A stretch of 64,000 nt of DNA from Bacillus massilinigeriensis (GCF_900117315.1 NZ_LT630337.1:635965-699964); one strand, 5' to 3'. Shown: positions 25,507 through 34,989, counted from the first letter of the stretch. A program made the numbers and translations. Notes: generated by a model from the sequence alone, not told the origin.

Positions 25507-26220
25507 ATGAGAAAGAGAAAGGAAAATTTAACTGCAGAACAGAAGAGATTAGACACTGATCTATGGATTATTGTATTAGCCACTTCATTGGTTCTAGGAA
25601 TTTATTTCGTTTTTCAAAACCAAATTTACACCGTAAGCAAGAACACTAATATTCATCTTCTATTAAGAATATTGATACTTGCATTTTTCCAATTTGGTCT
25701 TGCAGGTTTAGGGATTTCCATTGTATTAATGAATAGAAAAGAAAGCTTTCAATCTCATGGACTAAGATTAAAAGGTGCATTGCCATCCATTGTCTTAAGT
25801 GTATTGTGCTTTATTCCGTATATTCTTTTTTTGATTGTAACCAAGCAGGCAACAGATTATTTACCCTTTCAGGCAGTGTGGTTGACAGAAGAATTGCTTT
25901 TAAGCCACTTTCCTGTAAACATGGCTGGAATGTTGATTGTTGCAACAGCTTGGGGAATCTTTGAGGGTTTTAACTATGTAGTTATTAGCGATAAACTTAA
26001 TCAGCGCTATCCTTCTAAAAATAAATGGCTCAATTGGGGAGCGATAACTTGTACGATAATGTGTCTTTTCATTCATGGCATAATTGGTGTCACTCCAGAG
26101 GGCTTTATAGAAATGATTACCGTGATTATTATCATATACGGCATGCTGATGGTTAAAGAGCTCACAGGAAATGCATGGGGTTGCATATTTATTTTCATAT
26201 TTTTATGGAATGCATTTTAA
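25507..26220 (+). CDS. Multi-pass membrane protein, possibly CPBP-like
   Basis: 237-aa integral membrane protein with about seven hydrophobic segments. The segment ATAWGIFEGFNYVVIS followed by a later LFIHGIIG resembles the Glu and His positions of CPBP (CAAX-protease-like) proteins, but the canonical EExxxR is not clear, so I leave the function open. The ATG at 25507 follows GGAAGGGG by 8 nt; the longer GTG start at 25477 is less likely. It is probably monocistronic, or transcribed with the small membrane ORF at 26326. Confidence 0.65.
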   Translation: MRKRKENLTAEQKRLDTDLWIIVLATSLVLGIYFVFQNQIYTVSKNTNIHLLLRILILAFFQFGLAGLGISIVLMNRKESFQSHGLRLKGALPSIVLSVLCFIPYILFLIVTKQATDYLPFQAVWLTEELLLSHFPVNMAGMLIVATAWGIFEGFNYVVISDKLNQRYPSKNKWLNWGAITCTIMCLFIHGIIGVTPEGFIEMITVIIIIYGMLMVKELTGNAWGCIFIFIFLWNAF

Positions 26221-26325
26221 TCCTGAATTTATTTACCTTTTAATAAACCGATAAGAGTGTGGGGTTGAAATGGTTAGGGGGATTAGTGAGGCCTGGTCAA
26301 TTAATAATTAAGGAGGGATATTTTT

Positions 26326-26490
26326 ATGTTCGCAATTCTATTTTTTGTAGTTTCTGTTGTAATGATCTTTATGATAGTCATTAATAGACAGAATAAAAAG
26401 ACGGTCTTAATATTATCATCTTTATTGGTTCTACTTCTAATTGGTGAACTAAGATTTATCATGGATATGGTACATAATTTTGCTCCTTAA
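26326..26490 (+). CDS. Small membrane protein
   Basis: 54-aa ORF with a strong AGGAGGG site nine bases before ATG 26326. It encodes a hydrophobic N-terminal helix (FAILFFVVSVVMIFMIVI), a basic turn (NRQNKKT) and a second helix (VLILSSLLVLLLIGEL), so it is a two-helix hairpin with both ends outside if the positive loop is cytoplasmic. No known family recognised. Confidence 0.6.
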   Translation: MFAILFFVVSVVMIFMIVINRQNKKTVLILSSLLVLLLIGELRFIMDMVHNFAP

Positions 26491-26523
26491 CTTTCTCCAA
26501 CTCCTTATTAAGTAGAACTGCTA

Positions 26524-26917
26524 AAATCGAAACTGGTGGGTGCGGAGAGTCAATCAATTATTTTTTTATACATGTGAAAAAATATCATATTATGATTATA
26601 TATATCAGAATCTATTAAGAATGATGTTTGAAAGCATTTCTGTTGTTGAAATTAATGAAGATGTAATTAATCTATTTAATAAATATGTATTGCCTCAATT
26701 TAAGAATGCCGGAAAGATTAAGGTGATCAAATCTGATGCTTTGGAATATGCGAAAAAACATATCCCAGAGGGCAATTTTGATCATGTGTTTACAGATCTA
26801 TGGCATGATGTTTCTGAAGGAATCGACCTGTATTTAAAAATGAAAAAGTATGAGAGTAGTAGTCCCAACACGATATTTTCGTATTGGATTGAAAAGTCAA
26901 TTTTGTGCTATTTATAA
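26524..26917 (+). pseudogene. Broken spermidine-synthase-like methyltransferase fragment
   Basis: The frame 26540-26917 contains SVVEINEDVINLFNKYV...IKVIKSDALEYAKKHIPEGNFDHVFTDLW, the second half of a class I SAM-binding or spermidine-synthase fold. The glycine-rich first motif appears only in another frame (26524-26619, ETGGCGESINYFF), so a frameshift separates them. No proper N terminus or ribosome site is present. It ends at a strong bidirectional hairpin. Confidence 0.6.
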
Positions 26918-26957
26918 TAATCGGGACATGGGCAAGGCACCATGTCCCGATTATTTT
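26916..26957. terminator. Bidirectional terminator between convergent genes
   Basis: A perfect 16-bp stem (26916-26931 with 26940-26955) with A-rich and T-rich flanks. It can stop the plus-strand fragment and the minus-strand MFS gene. Confidence 0.88.
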
Positions 26958-26986
26958 TGAGACCAATTATGCTGGTCCCCACGCTT

Positions 26987-28606
26987 CTATTTAGCGAAAT
27001 TTTTACGTAGCGGGGATAAAACGAATGCTAACAAAACAATAGCAAGACCTATAATAGCTGCGGTCCAGTAAAGACCATCAAAGCCGTTTTGTGCCGCAAT
27101 ATGAGTTAATTGATTCACGCTGTCATAAATCACATCTTTTAATCCAGGGTCTTGAATGGAACCAACTATTTTATTGATTTGTGATTCGCTCATTTTACTC
27201 GCACCAGCCATTTGTTGCCCGATTCTTCCAAGCTCTTGCATTGCTTCCGTGGACAAATCTGCTTTTTCAATATTTTTTTGCAAAATGTCTTGGAAGTCAT
27301 TGGCGAATAAAGAATCCATATTGTTATACGCACGTGCGAGGAATCCCGCATAAATGGTCGGTGCAATCGTCATCCCTATTTGACGGGCTAAAGAAAGGGA
27401 AGCGACTGCAGAACCTTTATCACTAGTTAGGCCTTCCGTTGATAAAATGTTCAACGGCGCGCCTAAGATGATTCCAATCCCAACACCAGCAATGGAACTC
27501 GCAACGATAAATTCCATTTTGCCATCTAGCCATAATGGGAATAACATGAATCCAATTGCACCAATAACCCCTGAAAGAACAACGGCAAAAATCGGACCTT
27601 TTCTATCAACAAAGGCACCGCCAAGTCCTGCCCCAATACCAGCAGTTAAAGCAAGTGGGGTCATCCAGTAACCTGAATTTTCAGCTGTAATACCAAGTAC
27701 TTGTTCTGTGAAGCTTGGTATATAAATCATTGAAGCAAGTAGTCCACCTGATAAAGCACCGATTAATAGGACCATCAAGTAACGAGGCTGTTTAAGCAAT
27801 TTCACTGATAAAATAGGGTCACCGTTCGGATTTCTTTCTAGTTTGCCTTCATGGGTAAGTAATCCAGCAAATAAAATGATTCCTGCTATCATGAAGCCCC
27901 ATACATTTGGTTGTTGCAGGCTTTTTAAAATGTCTACGTCAATATTGGTTAAACCGTACATAATCGCTAGAATGGAAAATGATAAAATGATGGTTCCAAC
28001 TAAATCTAGACGACCTGGTTTCGGATCTTTGGAGTTTTCTAATTTTATGAATCCAAAGATGACCAAGGCGATGGCAATTGGTACATTGATTAAAAAAAGC
28101 ACATGCCAACTCCCTGTAAGATCAAGTATGAAACTACCGATATTTGGTCCAAGGACGGCGGCAACCCCGTTCATACCACCAAGTAAACCTAAGTATTTCC
28201 CTTGTTTCGATGGTTCAACCACTGTTAACACATGTGAACTGCCGATAATGAAAATACCACCACCACCTAACGATTGGATGAAACGAGAGATAATGTAGAA
28301 GGCAAAGTTAGGGCTGAGTGCAACGAGGAATGAACCGATACCAAATAAAGCAATTTCAACGATAAATAGTTTTTTCCTTCCATAGCGGTCAGATAATTTT
28401 CCGACAATGGGCAAGCTGATTGCTAAACCGAGTGTGTAAATTGTAATTCCCCATGCTCCCCAGTTAGCGTCTACATCAAATGAACGATTGATAGTCGATA
28501 GGGCTGCACTAATAATACCGTTATCCAGCTGTGCCATAAAAATGCCAATGGCAAATAACGTAATTGCCCAAGTGTGTTGTGAGGGTTTCGCTTGTTGAAC
28601 TTCCAT
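26987..28606 (-). CDS. MFS multidrug efflux pump, EmrB/QacA (DHA2) family
   Basis: 539-aa proton antiporter with 14 predicted helices. Hallmarks are the helix-1 motif AQLDNGIISAALSTI, the loop 2-3 motif GKLSDRYGRKKLF and the helix-5 motif C-like GVAAVLGPNIGSF. A large extracytoplasmic loop (about 430-505) lies before the last helix. The ATG follows a GGAGG site. It stands alone with 460 bp of upstream non-coding DNA. Substrates are unknown; drug or fatty-acid-like export is typical. Confidence 0.9.
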   Translation of the reverse strand: MEVQQAKPSQHTWAITLFAIGIFMAQLDNGIISAALSTINRSFDVDANWGAWGITIYTLGLAISLPIVGKLSDRYGRKKLFIVEIALFGIGSFLVALSPNFAFYIISRFIQSLGGGGIFIIGSSHVLTVVEPSKQGKYLGLLGGMNGVAAVLGPNIGSFILDLTGSWHVLFLINVPIAIALVIFGFIKLENSKDPKPGRLDLVGTIILSFSILAIMYGLTNIDVDILKSLQQPNVWGFMIAGIILFAGLLTHEGKLERNPNGDPILSVKLLKQPRYLMVLLIGALSGGLLASMIYIPSFTEQVLGITAENSGYWMTPLALTAGIGAGLGGAFVDRKGPIFAVVLSGVIGAIGFMLFPLWLDGKMEFIVASSIAGVGIGIILGAPLNILSTEGLTSDKGSAVASLSLARQIGMTIAPTIYAGFLARAYNNMDSLFANDFQDILQKNIEKADLSTEAMQELGRIGQQMAGASKMSESQINKIVGSIQDPGLKDVIYDSVNQLTHIAAQNGFDGLYWTAAIIGLAIVLLAFVLSPLRKNFAK

Positions 28607-29068
28607 TAATTAGCCTCCAATAACAGTAATTTGTAAGTGAACTTAACAGATTCCTATTTTTAATATTGTTTTTAATCCAAATATCAAAATACGGTCTGAT
28701 ATTATTATTCAAATAGTAAAGGGGAACTTTACATGTATGTTGGTTTAATTATATATACTAGTAAGTATAATTTCAAAAGTAAATTTGATTGTAATATTTT
28801 TTTGTTGGAGAATGCGGATTTGGGTCCGTATTCTGTAAGGAAAAGACACTTGTAAAGCTGAAAGTGATTATGTAATTGGGCAATCATGTGTAATAGAAAT
28901 AAACATAGGAAAATATTTAAATCCTCAATAGATTTCTCACTCCTCCATGTCCAGCCAAAAGTGTTAATTATTCACAATTATTCCACAATTAAAAAATATT
29001 ATAGTAGTATAATAGCCTTGTAGCAAATAGAAAAATGCTAATAAAAAAATAGGAAGAAGGAATAATTC
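28607..29068. other. Divergent intergenic region, no gene
   Basis: 462 bp between the MFS pump and dimethylargininase genes. I see no ORF with a ribosome site. A hairpin AGAATGCGGA/TCCGTATTCT (28809-28834) and a TATAAT at 29008-29013, about 60 nt before the plus-strand start, are visible. The latter is a candidate -10 with a weak -35 (near 28985). Confidence 0.5.
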
Positions 29069-29836
29069 ATGTTTACTAATGTGATTGTCAGAGTACCTTC
29101 GAAGTCAGTTGTGGATGGAATCAGCAGTGCGGATTTAGGAAAACCTAATTATAATCTGGCTCTAAAACAGCATGAAGACTATGTAAGCGCTCTTACGAAA
29201 GCCGGCGTAAATGTTACCGTATTGGAACCAAATGATGATTTTCCTGATTCATGTTTTGTAGAAGATGTGGCATTATGTACGAAAAAATGTGCGATTATTA
29301 CACGTCCTGGTGCAGAGACGAGAAGAGGAGAGGCTTTACTGCAAGATATGCAGGATGCATTAAAGAAATTCTATGATCATATTGAGTACATAAAAGAACC
29401 CGGAACCATCGAGGCTGGAGATATTATGATGGTTGGAGACCATTTCTATATTGGAGAATCTGCACGTACGAATCGAAATGGTGCGGAGCAAATGATTAGT
29501 ATTCTCGAAAAGTATGGATTTACCGGTTCCATTGTTCCTTTAAAAGAAGTTTTACACTTAAAAACAGGATTAGCTTATCTAGAAAATAATAACCTGCTAG
29601 TGGCTGGCGAGTTTAACACCTCCCCTGAGTTTGAAAAATTCAACAAGATTGAAATTTCTCCTGATGAGGCATATGGGGCCAATTGCATTTGGGTAAACGA
29701 TTATGTACTAGTACCGGAAGGTTATCCAAATGCCCAAAAGGCTATTGAAGATTTAGGCTATAAGGTATTGGTAGTAGACACATCTGAATTTAGAAAAATT
29801 GATGGTGGATTAAGCTGTTTATCTCTAAGATTTTAA
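29069..29836 (+). CDS. N(G),N(G)-dimethylarginine dimethylaminohydrolase (DDAH)
   Basis: 255-aa amidinotransferase-fold enzyme hydrolysing methylated arginines (or arginine-like guanidines) to citrulline. The guanidine-binding FPDSCFVEDVAL, catalytic His163 (HLKTGLAYL) and nucleophilic Cys250 (GLSCLSLRF) are in place, and the length fits DDAH rather than the about 410-aa arginine deiminase. AGGAAGAAGG precedes the ATG. A hairpin separates it from an arginine/ornithine-type antiporter, which suggests import of the guanidino compound coupled to product export. Confidence 0.88.
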   Translation: MFTNVIVRVPSKSVVDGISSADLGKPNYNLALKQHEDYVSALTKAGVNVTVLEPNDDFPDSCFVEDVALCTKKCAIITRPGAETRRGEALLQDMQDALKKFYDHIEYIKEPGTIEAGDIMMVGDHFYIGESARTNRNGAEQMISILEKYGFTGSIVPLKEVLHLKTGLAYLENNNLLVAGEFNTSPEFEKFNKIEISPDEAYGANCIWVNDYVLVPEGYPNAQKAIEDLGYKVLVVDTSEFRKIDGGLSCLSLRF

Positions 29837-29856
29837 TAGTTTTCTCACCCATTGAG

Positions 29857-29890
29857 AAGAGCATGGGACTTTCTTTCTCATGCTCTTTTA
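29857..29890 (+). terminator. Hairpin between DDAH and antiporter genes
   Basis: AAGAGCATG (29857-29865) pairs with CATGCTCTT (29879-29887), followed by TTT. It may reduce rather than abolish read-through to the antiporter. Confidence 0.75.
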
Positions 29891-29923
29891 TTCTTTAGCC
29901 TTTAATTATTTGGAGGGATTCAA

Positions 29924-31354
29924 ATGCCTGAAGAGAAGAAATTGAATCTTGTTGCTTTAACTGCTTTAGTTATTAGTTCTATGATTGGTGCTGGTATTTT
30001 CAACCTCATTTCGGATATGGCTTCTTTTGCCTCTCCTGGTTCCATTGTCATCGGATGGATTGTCACAGGGTTAGGAATGGGTTCACTAGCATTCTCTTTT
30101 AAAAACTTAAGTGAAAAAAGGCCAGATTTAGATGCCGGTATTTATAGCTATGCAAAGGCTGGATTTGGAGACTATATGGGCTTCAACTCTGCTTGGGGTT
30201 ATTGGGTTTCTGCTTTTTTAGGCAACGTTGCCTTTGGAACATTAACCTTTAGTGCATTAGGTTACTTTTTTGACCTGTTTGGCAATGGGCAAAACCTATA
30301 TTCTGTCATAGGTGCATCCATAGTTTTATGGACAATTCATTATGTGACAGTGCGAGGTGCCCATAGTGCCTCCTTAGTTAACTTTATTGTAACGGTTGCA
30401 AAAATAACACCAATTATTCTTTTTATCATATGTGTTATTTTTGTATTTAAATTTGATATTTTTTCATTGAATTATTGGGGAACTAAGTCTGGTGGATTTG
30501 AACTTCAATCTGTAGTGGATCAGGTTAAAAATACGATGCTCACAACGGTATGGGTATTTATTGGTGTAGAAGGTGCAATCATCTATTCTGCTAGGGCAAA
30601 GAGGGCCAAGGATGTCGGGAGGGCTACCTTGCTCGCATTTTTATCCGTGCTTTTCATTTATGCATTAGTTACTATTCTATCATTTGGTGTTATGACACAA
30701 GAGGAACTTACTAATTTATCCAAACCATCAATGGCCTATGTTTTGGAAAGTATCATTGGAAGACCAGGTGCGATTATTATAAATCTCGGTGTTATGGTTT
30801 CGATTGTTGGATGCTGGCTTGCGACAACCATGTATGCTGGTGAAGTACCATATCAGGCATCAAAGACGAAAAACTTTCCTAAATTCTTTTCAAAGGAAAA
30901 TGAAAAAGGAGCCCCAACAACCGCTTTACTTGTTACAAATCTACTGGTTCAGCTGTTTTTATTTTCATTATTAATTAATGAAAGTGCTTATAATTTCATG
31001 TATTCTCTTTCATCTTCTGCTATTTTATTACCATATTCATTAATTGCCTTTTATCAGGTTAAGCTTTCCTGGTCCGAAAAAGCAGGGACAAAGGGTCGCT
31101 TGAAAAATATAATTTTGGGACTTATCTCAAGTATTTTCATGATTTGGGTCGTATATTCTTCTGGCATGGCCTATATCCTGCTTACCATGCTTTTATTTGC
31201 TGGTGGGGTCTTCGTTTATATTTGGGTTCAGAGGGAAAACAAGAGGAAACTATTTACAAGGGGCGAATGGATTGCTGCTGCCATTATTCTGGTATTGTTC
31301 CTAGTATGTATCTATCAAATTACCACTGGGGTCATTGATTTCAGAACTATCTAG
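29924..31354 (+). CDS. APC-family amino-acid antiporter, ArcD/basic type
   Basis: 476-aa transporter with 12 predicted helices plus an extra C-terminal helix. The APC signature SSMIGAGIFNLIS is in helix 1, WGYWVSAFLGNVAFG in helix 3 and VWVFIGVEGAIIYSARAK in helix 6 matches basic amino-acid/polyamine antiporters. GGAGGG precedes the ATG. Next to DDAH, exchange of arginine or methylarginine for ornithine or citrulline is the simplest role; lysine or polyamine exchange is also possible. Confidence 0.86.
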   Translation: MPEEKKLNLVALTALVISSMIGAGIFNLISDMASFASPGSIVIGWIVTGLGMGSLAFSFKNLSEKRPDLDAGIYSYAKAGFGDYMGFNSAWGYWVSAFLGNVAFGTLTFSALGYFFDLFGNGQNLYSVIGASIVLWTIHYVTVRGAHSASLVNFIVTVAKITPIILFIICVIFVFKFDIFSLNYWGTKSGGFELQSVVDQVKNTMLTTVWVFIGVEGAIIYSARAKRAKDVGRATLLAFLSVLFIYALVTILSFGVMTQEELTNLSKPSMAYVLESIIGRPGAIIINLGVMVSIVGCWLATTMYAGEVPYQASKTKNFPKFFSKENEKGAPTTALLVTNLLVQLFLFSLLINESAYNFMYSLSSSAILLPYSLIAFYQVKLSWSEKAGTKGRLKNIILGLISSIFMIWVVYSSGMAYILLTMLLFAGGVFVYIWVQRENKRKLFTRGEWIAAAIILVLFLVCIYQITTGVIDFRTI

Positions 31355-31371
31355 TAGTGAAGGAGTACGAT

Positions 31372-31417
31372 GGGACAGGCTGTGCGGTCTTTTTAGGGCA
31401 CATCACCTGTCCCTTTT
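31372..31417. terminator. Terminator after antiporter gene
   Basis: GGGACAGG (31372-31379) pairs with CCTGTCCC (31406-31413), with inner GTGC/GCAC pairing, followed by TTTT. It lies between convergent genes. Confidence 0.85.
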
Positions 31418-31421
31418 ACAA

Positions 31422-31619
31422 TTATAACCAGCTTTCTGGGGTTAAAAATACTTGAATGACGAGCGCGAAAAATACAATCGTTAAAATAAAAACTAATTTG
31501 TATATTCCCTTTTTGGACAATTTACCATACTCTGTATATTCTTTTCTTGTAATGATTAATGCTACAAATAATCCTGTGATCGCTATCGCTAAACTAAAAT
31601 ATCCTGCCAATTGGTTCAT
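31422..31619 (-). CDS. Small two-helix membrane protein
   Basis: 65-aa protein with hydrophobic helices at about residues 6-24 and 41-58, joined by a charged loop (TRKEYTEYGKLSKKGIYK). A GGGGG ribosome site abuts the ATG, so the TTG three codons downstream (31610) may be the true start with normal spacing. No family recognised. It is convergent with the antiporter gene. Confidence 0.5.
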   Translation of the reverse strand: MNQLAGYFSLAIAITGLFVALIITRKEYTEYGKLSKKGIYKLVFILTIVFFALVIQVFLTPESWL

Positions 31620-31746
31620 CCCCCTGATCGATTTAGTAAGAAATATGTAATCCTATTTATAACAAATATTATAATAGTACTAATCTTAAAAAAGAATGGA
31701 CGACAAGTGAACGTTTTTGGAGGATATTGATGCCGGGCACCTTGTG

Positions 31747-32655
31747 CTAGCCTATATATTCCACAATTTTTTCGCATATTTCATGGGTGGCTAGTGAATC
31801 ATCAATGGATGGATCGGGAGTTTGATTATTTTTGATACAATCAATAAAGTGATTAATGATTTGATAGAAGCCGCGCTTATATAAGGTAGGCTCCCAGTCA
31901 CCAAATTTAATGGTATTTGTGTCTTTGTTATGATAGTGAGTTGTTTCAACCAAACTATCGACAACATATTTATGATGGCCAGTCGAATATTCAATCATTT
32001 CCTCCGTTACGCCGCCATTTCGATTCATTATTCCGATGGCAATACATCCTTCTCCGATTAGTTGAATCACTAACTGGTTGAGGATATTGCCTTCTTTTAA
32101 ATATTCCACTTTTACATCCTTTACGTTGGTATCCATCAAAAACCTTAATGTATCAACTACATGTATGAAATCCTCAACAACAAATCTCCTAGTATAATCA
32201 GGAAATGCAAATCGATTTTTTTGCATAATAATTAGGTTTGCCTTTCCTTGCTCCTTGAGTTCCTTAACCCGCGGTATAAATCTTCTATTAAAGCCAACCA
32301 TTGCAATCTTATTGCTCTCTTTAGCAAGATTGACAATTTTTTCGGTTTCTTGAAAGCTCATAGAGATTGGTTTGTCAATGTATGTATGAATCCCGCTTTT
32401 AATCAGTTTTTCTGCAATTTCATAATGTGCATCCGTGGCGGTGCTTACAAATGCTGCATCTATTCCTTTAGATATCAATTCGTCTACTGTCTGTGCTTTT
32501 TCAGGTATTCGATATTTTTTTGATATTCGGTTCAGAGTATCCGCGTTTCTTGTACAAAGGATAAGCTCGATTCCTTCCTTTTCTGAGAGTACGGGTAGAT
32601 AAGCCTTTTTAGCAATATCGCCTAAACCAATGAGTCCAATCCTCAATTCAATCAC
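31747..32655 (-). CDS. Gfo/Idh/MocA-family oxidoreductase
   Basis: 302-aa NAD(P)-dependent sugar or inositol-type dehydrogenase-like protein. The Rossmann start GLIGLGDIAKKAYLPVL and the second domain (FIHVVDTLRFLMDT) are clear. The family EKP motif reads DKP (YIDKPISMS), so cofactor or catalytic details may differ. The GTG at 32655 is shown; the TTG at 32646 gives the usual short N terminus and has GGGGTG at better spacing. It is 2.5 kb from, and in the opposite direction to, the sugar cluster, so a link is uncertain. Confidence 0.8.
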   Translation of the reverse strand: MIELRIGLIGLGDIAKKAYLPVLSEKEGIELILCTRNADTLNRISKKYRIPEKAQTVDELISKGIDAAFVSTATDAHYEIAEKLIKSGIHTYIDKPISMSFQETEKIVNLAKESNKIAMVGFNRRFIPRVKELKEQGKANLIIMQKNRFAFPDYTRRFVVEDFIHVVDTLRFLMDTNVKDVKVEYLKEGNILNQLVIQLIGEGCIAIGIMNRNGGVTEEMIEYSTGHHKYVVDSLVETTHYHNKDTNTIKFGDWEPTLYKRGFYQIINHFIDCIKNNQTPDPSIDDSLATHEICEKIVEYIG

Positions 32656-32893
32656 CCCGATCGTTTTGTAATTCGATTATATTATTGGATGGATATATTA
32701 TCAATGTGAGTAGTGAAGTAGGACGAGCCGACTGGGAAGACTTTGGACAATATCTCTGTACAGGTTCAATAATTCCATTGATTCTCCTTTATTTTTTAAT
32801 CGATTATATAGGGAAGATTGGAGATGTCGAAGAGTCTGAGGAAAGTTCTTTATCTTTATGGCTGTGTTAAAGCTCATTGTTGATATTAAGACA

Positions 32894-33024
32894 TGTTGAT
32901 TGGAGTGGAAGGCGCGAAGACTCCTGCGGGAAAACGGGGCAGGGGAGACCCCACAGGAGCGTTAGCTAGAGGTAAGCTCCCCGTCACGCCCGCGAACCGC
33001 TCGCGCCTGGAACGGAAATCAACA
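32894..33024. repeat. 131-bp GC-rich Bacillaceae repeat
   Basis: Bounded by TGTTGAT and ATCAACA. The interior (GGAAGGCGCGAAGACTCCTG, GGGGAGACCCCACAGGAGCG, CGCGCCTGGAACGGAAAT) is far more GC-rich than its surroundings and contains complementary GACTCCTG/CAGGAG and GGCGCGA/TCGCGCC segments, so it can fold. I recall near-identical repeats in many Bacillaceae genomes. It occurs once here. No gene is convincing in 32656-33127. Confidence 0.85.
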
Positions 33025-33127
33025 TTCAAGTTTAACAAAGCCATCTTTATAAAAGGACTTTTTAATAACATAATGGATTCTTTGCTGATAAAATGAGTAG
33101 GTAATAGAATAAATGGGAGAGATCTTT

Positions 33128-33817
33128 TTGAAAAAATACCAAACATTATTTTTTGACGTCGATGATACATTATTAGATTTTGGGGCTGCGGAGGATTTAG
33201 CATTAAGTAAGCTTTTCGAAGAAAATAGCATTCCTTTTACTCCTGATATAAAAGCAAAATACAAAAGGATAAATCTAGGACTTTGGAAGTCATTTGAAGA
33301 GGGTAGAATTTCTCGTGATGAGGTCGTGAATAGCCGTTTTTCATTACTAATGAAGGAGTATGGGTTTGAAATTGATGGCTTGTCATTGGAAAGAAACTAT
33401 CGCAGCTACTTAGAGGAGGGGAAACAACTCGTTGAGGGTGCTTTTGAATTAGTATCGCATCTCAATAAACATTTTGATTTGTATATTGTAACAAATGGTG
33501 TTTCTCAAACTCAGGATAAACGGTTACGAGCTTCTGGATTACATCCAATCTTTAAGGATATTTTCGTATCAGAGGATGCAGGGTATCAAAAACCGATGAA
33601 GGAATTTTTCGATTACGTGTTTGCAAGAATCCCTAATTTTTCTTCGGAGCATGGGATGATCATTGGTGACTCATTAAATGCGGATATTAAAGGTGGGAAT
33701 TTAGCTGGATTGGATACATGTTGGTTTAATCCTGAGATGAAGCAGAATGATCTCGGAATAAAGCCTACCTATCAGATTAAAAAACTGGAAGAGCTATATG
33801 GGATTTTAAACGTATAA
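33128..33817 (+). CDS. HAD-family phosphatase, YjjG/YfnB type
   Basis: 229-aa haloacid-dehalogenase phosphatase. Motif I is FFDVDDTLLDF with the nucleophile Asp and acid Asp, motif II IVTNG, motif III lysine in YQKP and motif IV MIIGDSLNADIKG. The alpha-helical cap is C1 type. The family acts on nucleoside monophosphates and small phosphoesters. I chose TTG 33128 because GGGAGAG lies 6 nt upstream and the N terminus then reads MKKYQTLFFD; an ATG at 33113 has no site. Confidence 0.86.
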   Translation: MKKYQTLFFDVDDTLLDFGAAEDLALSKLFEENSIPFTPDIKAKYKRINLGLWKSFEEGRISRDEVVNSRFSLLMKEYGFEIDGLSLERNYRSYLEEGKQLVEGAFELVSHLNKHFDLYIVTNGVSQTQDKRLRASGLHPIFKDIFVSEDAGYQKPMKEFFDYVFARIPNFSSEHGMIIGDSLNADIKGGNLAGLDTCWFNPEMKQNDLGIKPTYQIKKLEELYGILNV

Positions 33818-33823
33818 TGGAGT

Positions 33824-33868
33824 GAAGCTAACAACCTATTTTGTTTTGAGGTTGTTAGCTTCTTTTTG
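33824..33868. terminator. Terminator after HAD phosphatase gene
   Basis: A perfect 14-bp stem (33824-33837 with 33849-33862) with an 11-nt loop is followed by TTTTT; it lies between convergent genes. Confidence 0.9.
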
Positions 33869-33909
33869 TGGACAAGAAATCTGAATTCGTGTCCTGTTAT
33901 TTGATAAGC

Positions 33910-34734
33910 TTAACGAGCATTCATATCATTTGGATGTGGACCTTTACGTCTATCTAGATTAAGTTGGTTAATCTCTCCCATTTCATCCGCTGTTAAATCA
34001 AAATCAAATACTTGAAAGTTTTCTTCAATTCTTGAAGGGGTTACTGATTTTGGAATAACAATTGTGTTATTTTGTAAGTGCCAGCGTAAAACAACCTGAG
34101 CTGTAGTTTTACCATGAGAAGCGGCAATCTTTTTAATAACCTCGTCTTTCAAGACCTCTCCGCCTTGTTCCAAGGGGCTCCATGCTTCAACAAAGATATC
34201 ATGTTTAGCACAAAACTCTTTTAATTCATTTTGAGCAAGATGTGGATGACACTCAATTTGATTGACTACAGGCTTTACTTCACATTCCTTTAAGATGCGT
34301 TCTAAATGCTCAATTTCAAAGTTGCATACGCCAATTGCCTTTACCCTTCCATCACGATATAGCTTTTCTAACGCTTTGTATGTATCTACATATTCATCAA
34401 ATTGAGGAGTTGGCCAGTGAATTAAATATAAGTCAACATAATCTAGACCTAATCTTTCTAAGCTTTCTTCATAAGCACGAATCGTGTTATCAAATCCTTG
34501 ATCACTATTCCAAACCTTTGTGGTAATAAATAGCTCTTCACGTGGGATTCCAGATTCCTTAATTGCCTTCCCAACACCTTTTTCATTTTGATAAATCATG
34601 GCTGTATCAATTGATCTGTAGCCAACCTCTAATGCCTTTGCTACTGCTGGAGTAGCTTTCTCATCTTCTACCTGCCAGACACCAAATCCTAGCTGAGGCA
34701 TTTTTAACCCATTGTTTAATGTAACAAAATTCAT
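33910..34734 (-). CDS. Aldo/keto reductase
   Basis: 274-aa NADPH-dependent carbonyl reductase of the AKR superfamily (TIM barrel). The catalytic tetrad Asp43, Tyr48, Lys73 and His106 is visible, as are the signatures GYRSIDTAMIY, LIHWPTP and the C-terminal IPKSVTPSRIEEN NADPH-binding motif. Length and sequence resemble B. subtilis YvgN/YtbE glyoxal reductases. An AAAGGAGAA site precedes the ATG on the minus strand. Probably a detoxifying reductase. Confidence 0.92.
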   Translation of the reverse strand: MNFVTLNNGLKMPQLGFGVWQVEDEKATPAVAKALEVGYRSIDTAMIYQNEKGVGKAIKESGIPREELFITTKVWNSDQGFDNTIRAYEESLERLGLDYVDLYLIHWPTPQFDEYVDTYKALEKLYRDGRVKAIGVCNFEIEHLERILKECEVKPVVNQIECHPHLAQNELKEFCAKHDIFVEAWSPLEQGGEVLKDEVIKKIAASHGKTTAQVVLRWHLQNNTIVIPKSVTPSRIEENFQVFDFDLTADEMGEINQLNLDRRKGPHPNDMNAR

Positions 34735-34989
34735 TAGGCATTCTCCTTTAATGTTTTTTCCATTGGACTAATTTCTAGTAGGTGACTTACAAACATTTAT
34801 TTTGCTCCTAGCTAAGCCATGTATACACCATTTCTTAATTAAAAATACTAATATGGCTGCATGTATAAGGAACAAACAAATCACCCGTATAAATAATTTT
34901 ATAAAAAAATAATAAAAAATGGAAATGAGAAACACTTTGTTGATATAGTTTTTTTTCAATCTAGGTCACTTTATGAGAATGCAATCTAT

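Noticed and set aside
27843-28298. 151-codon plus-strand ORF inside the MFS pump gene
   Set aside because: It is antisense to a well-supported 14-helix transporter, with no ribosome site or family features.
32685-32870. 61-codon ORF with one hydrophobic segment
   Set aside because: No proper ribosome site, no recognisable family, and it lies in a repeat-bearing gap. It could be a remnant, but nothing supports translation.
32886-33203. ORFs on both strands across the GC-rich repeat
   Set aside because: Such ORFs are a known artefact of this repeat type; their reading frames are fixed by the repeat itself.
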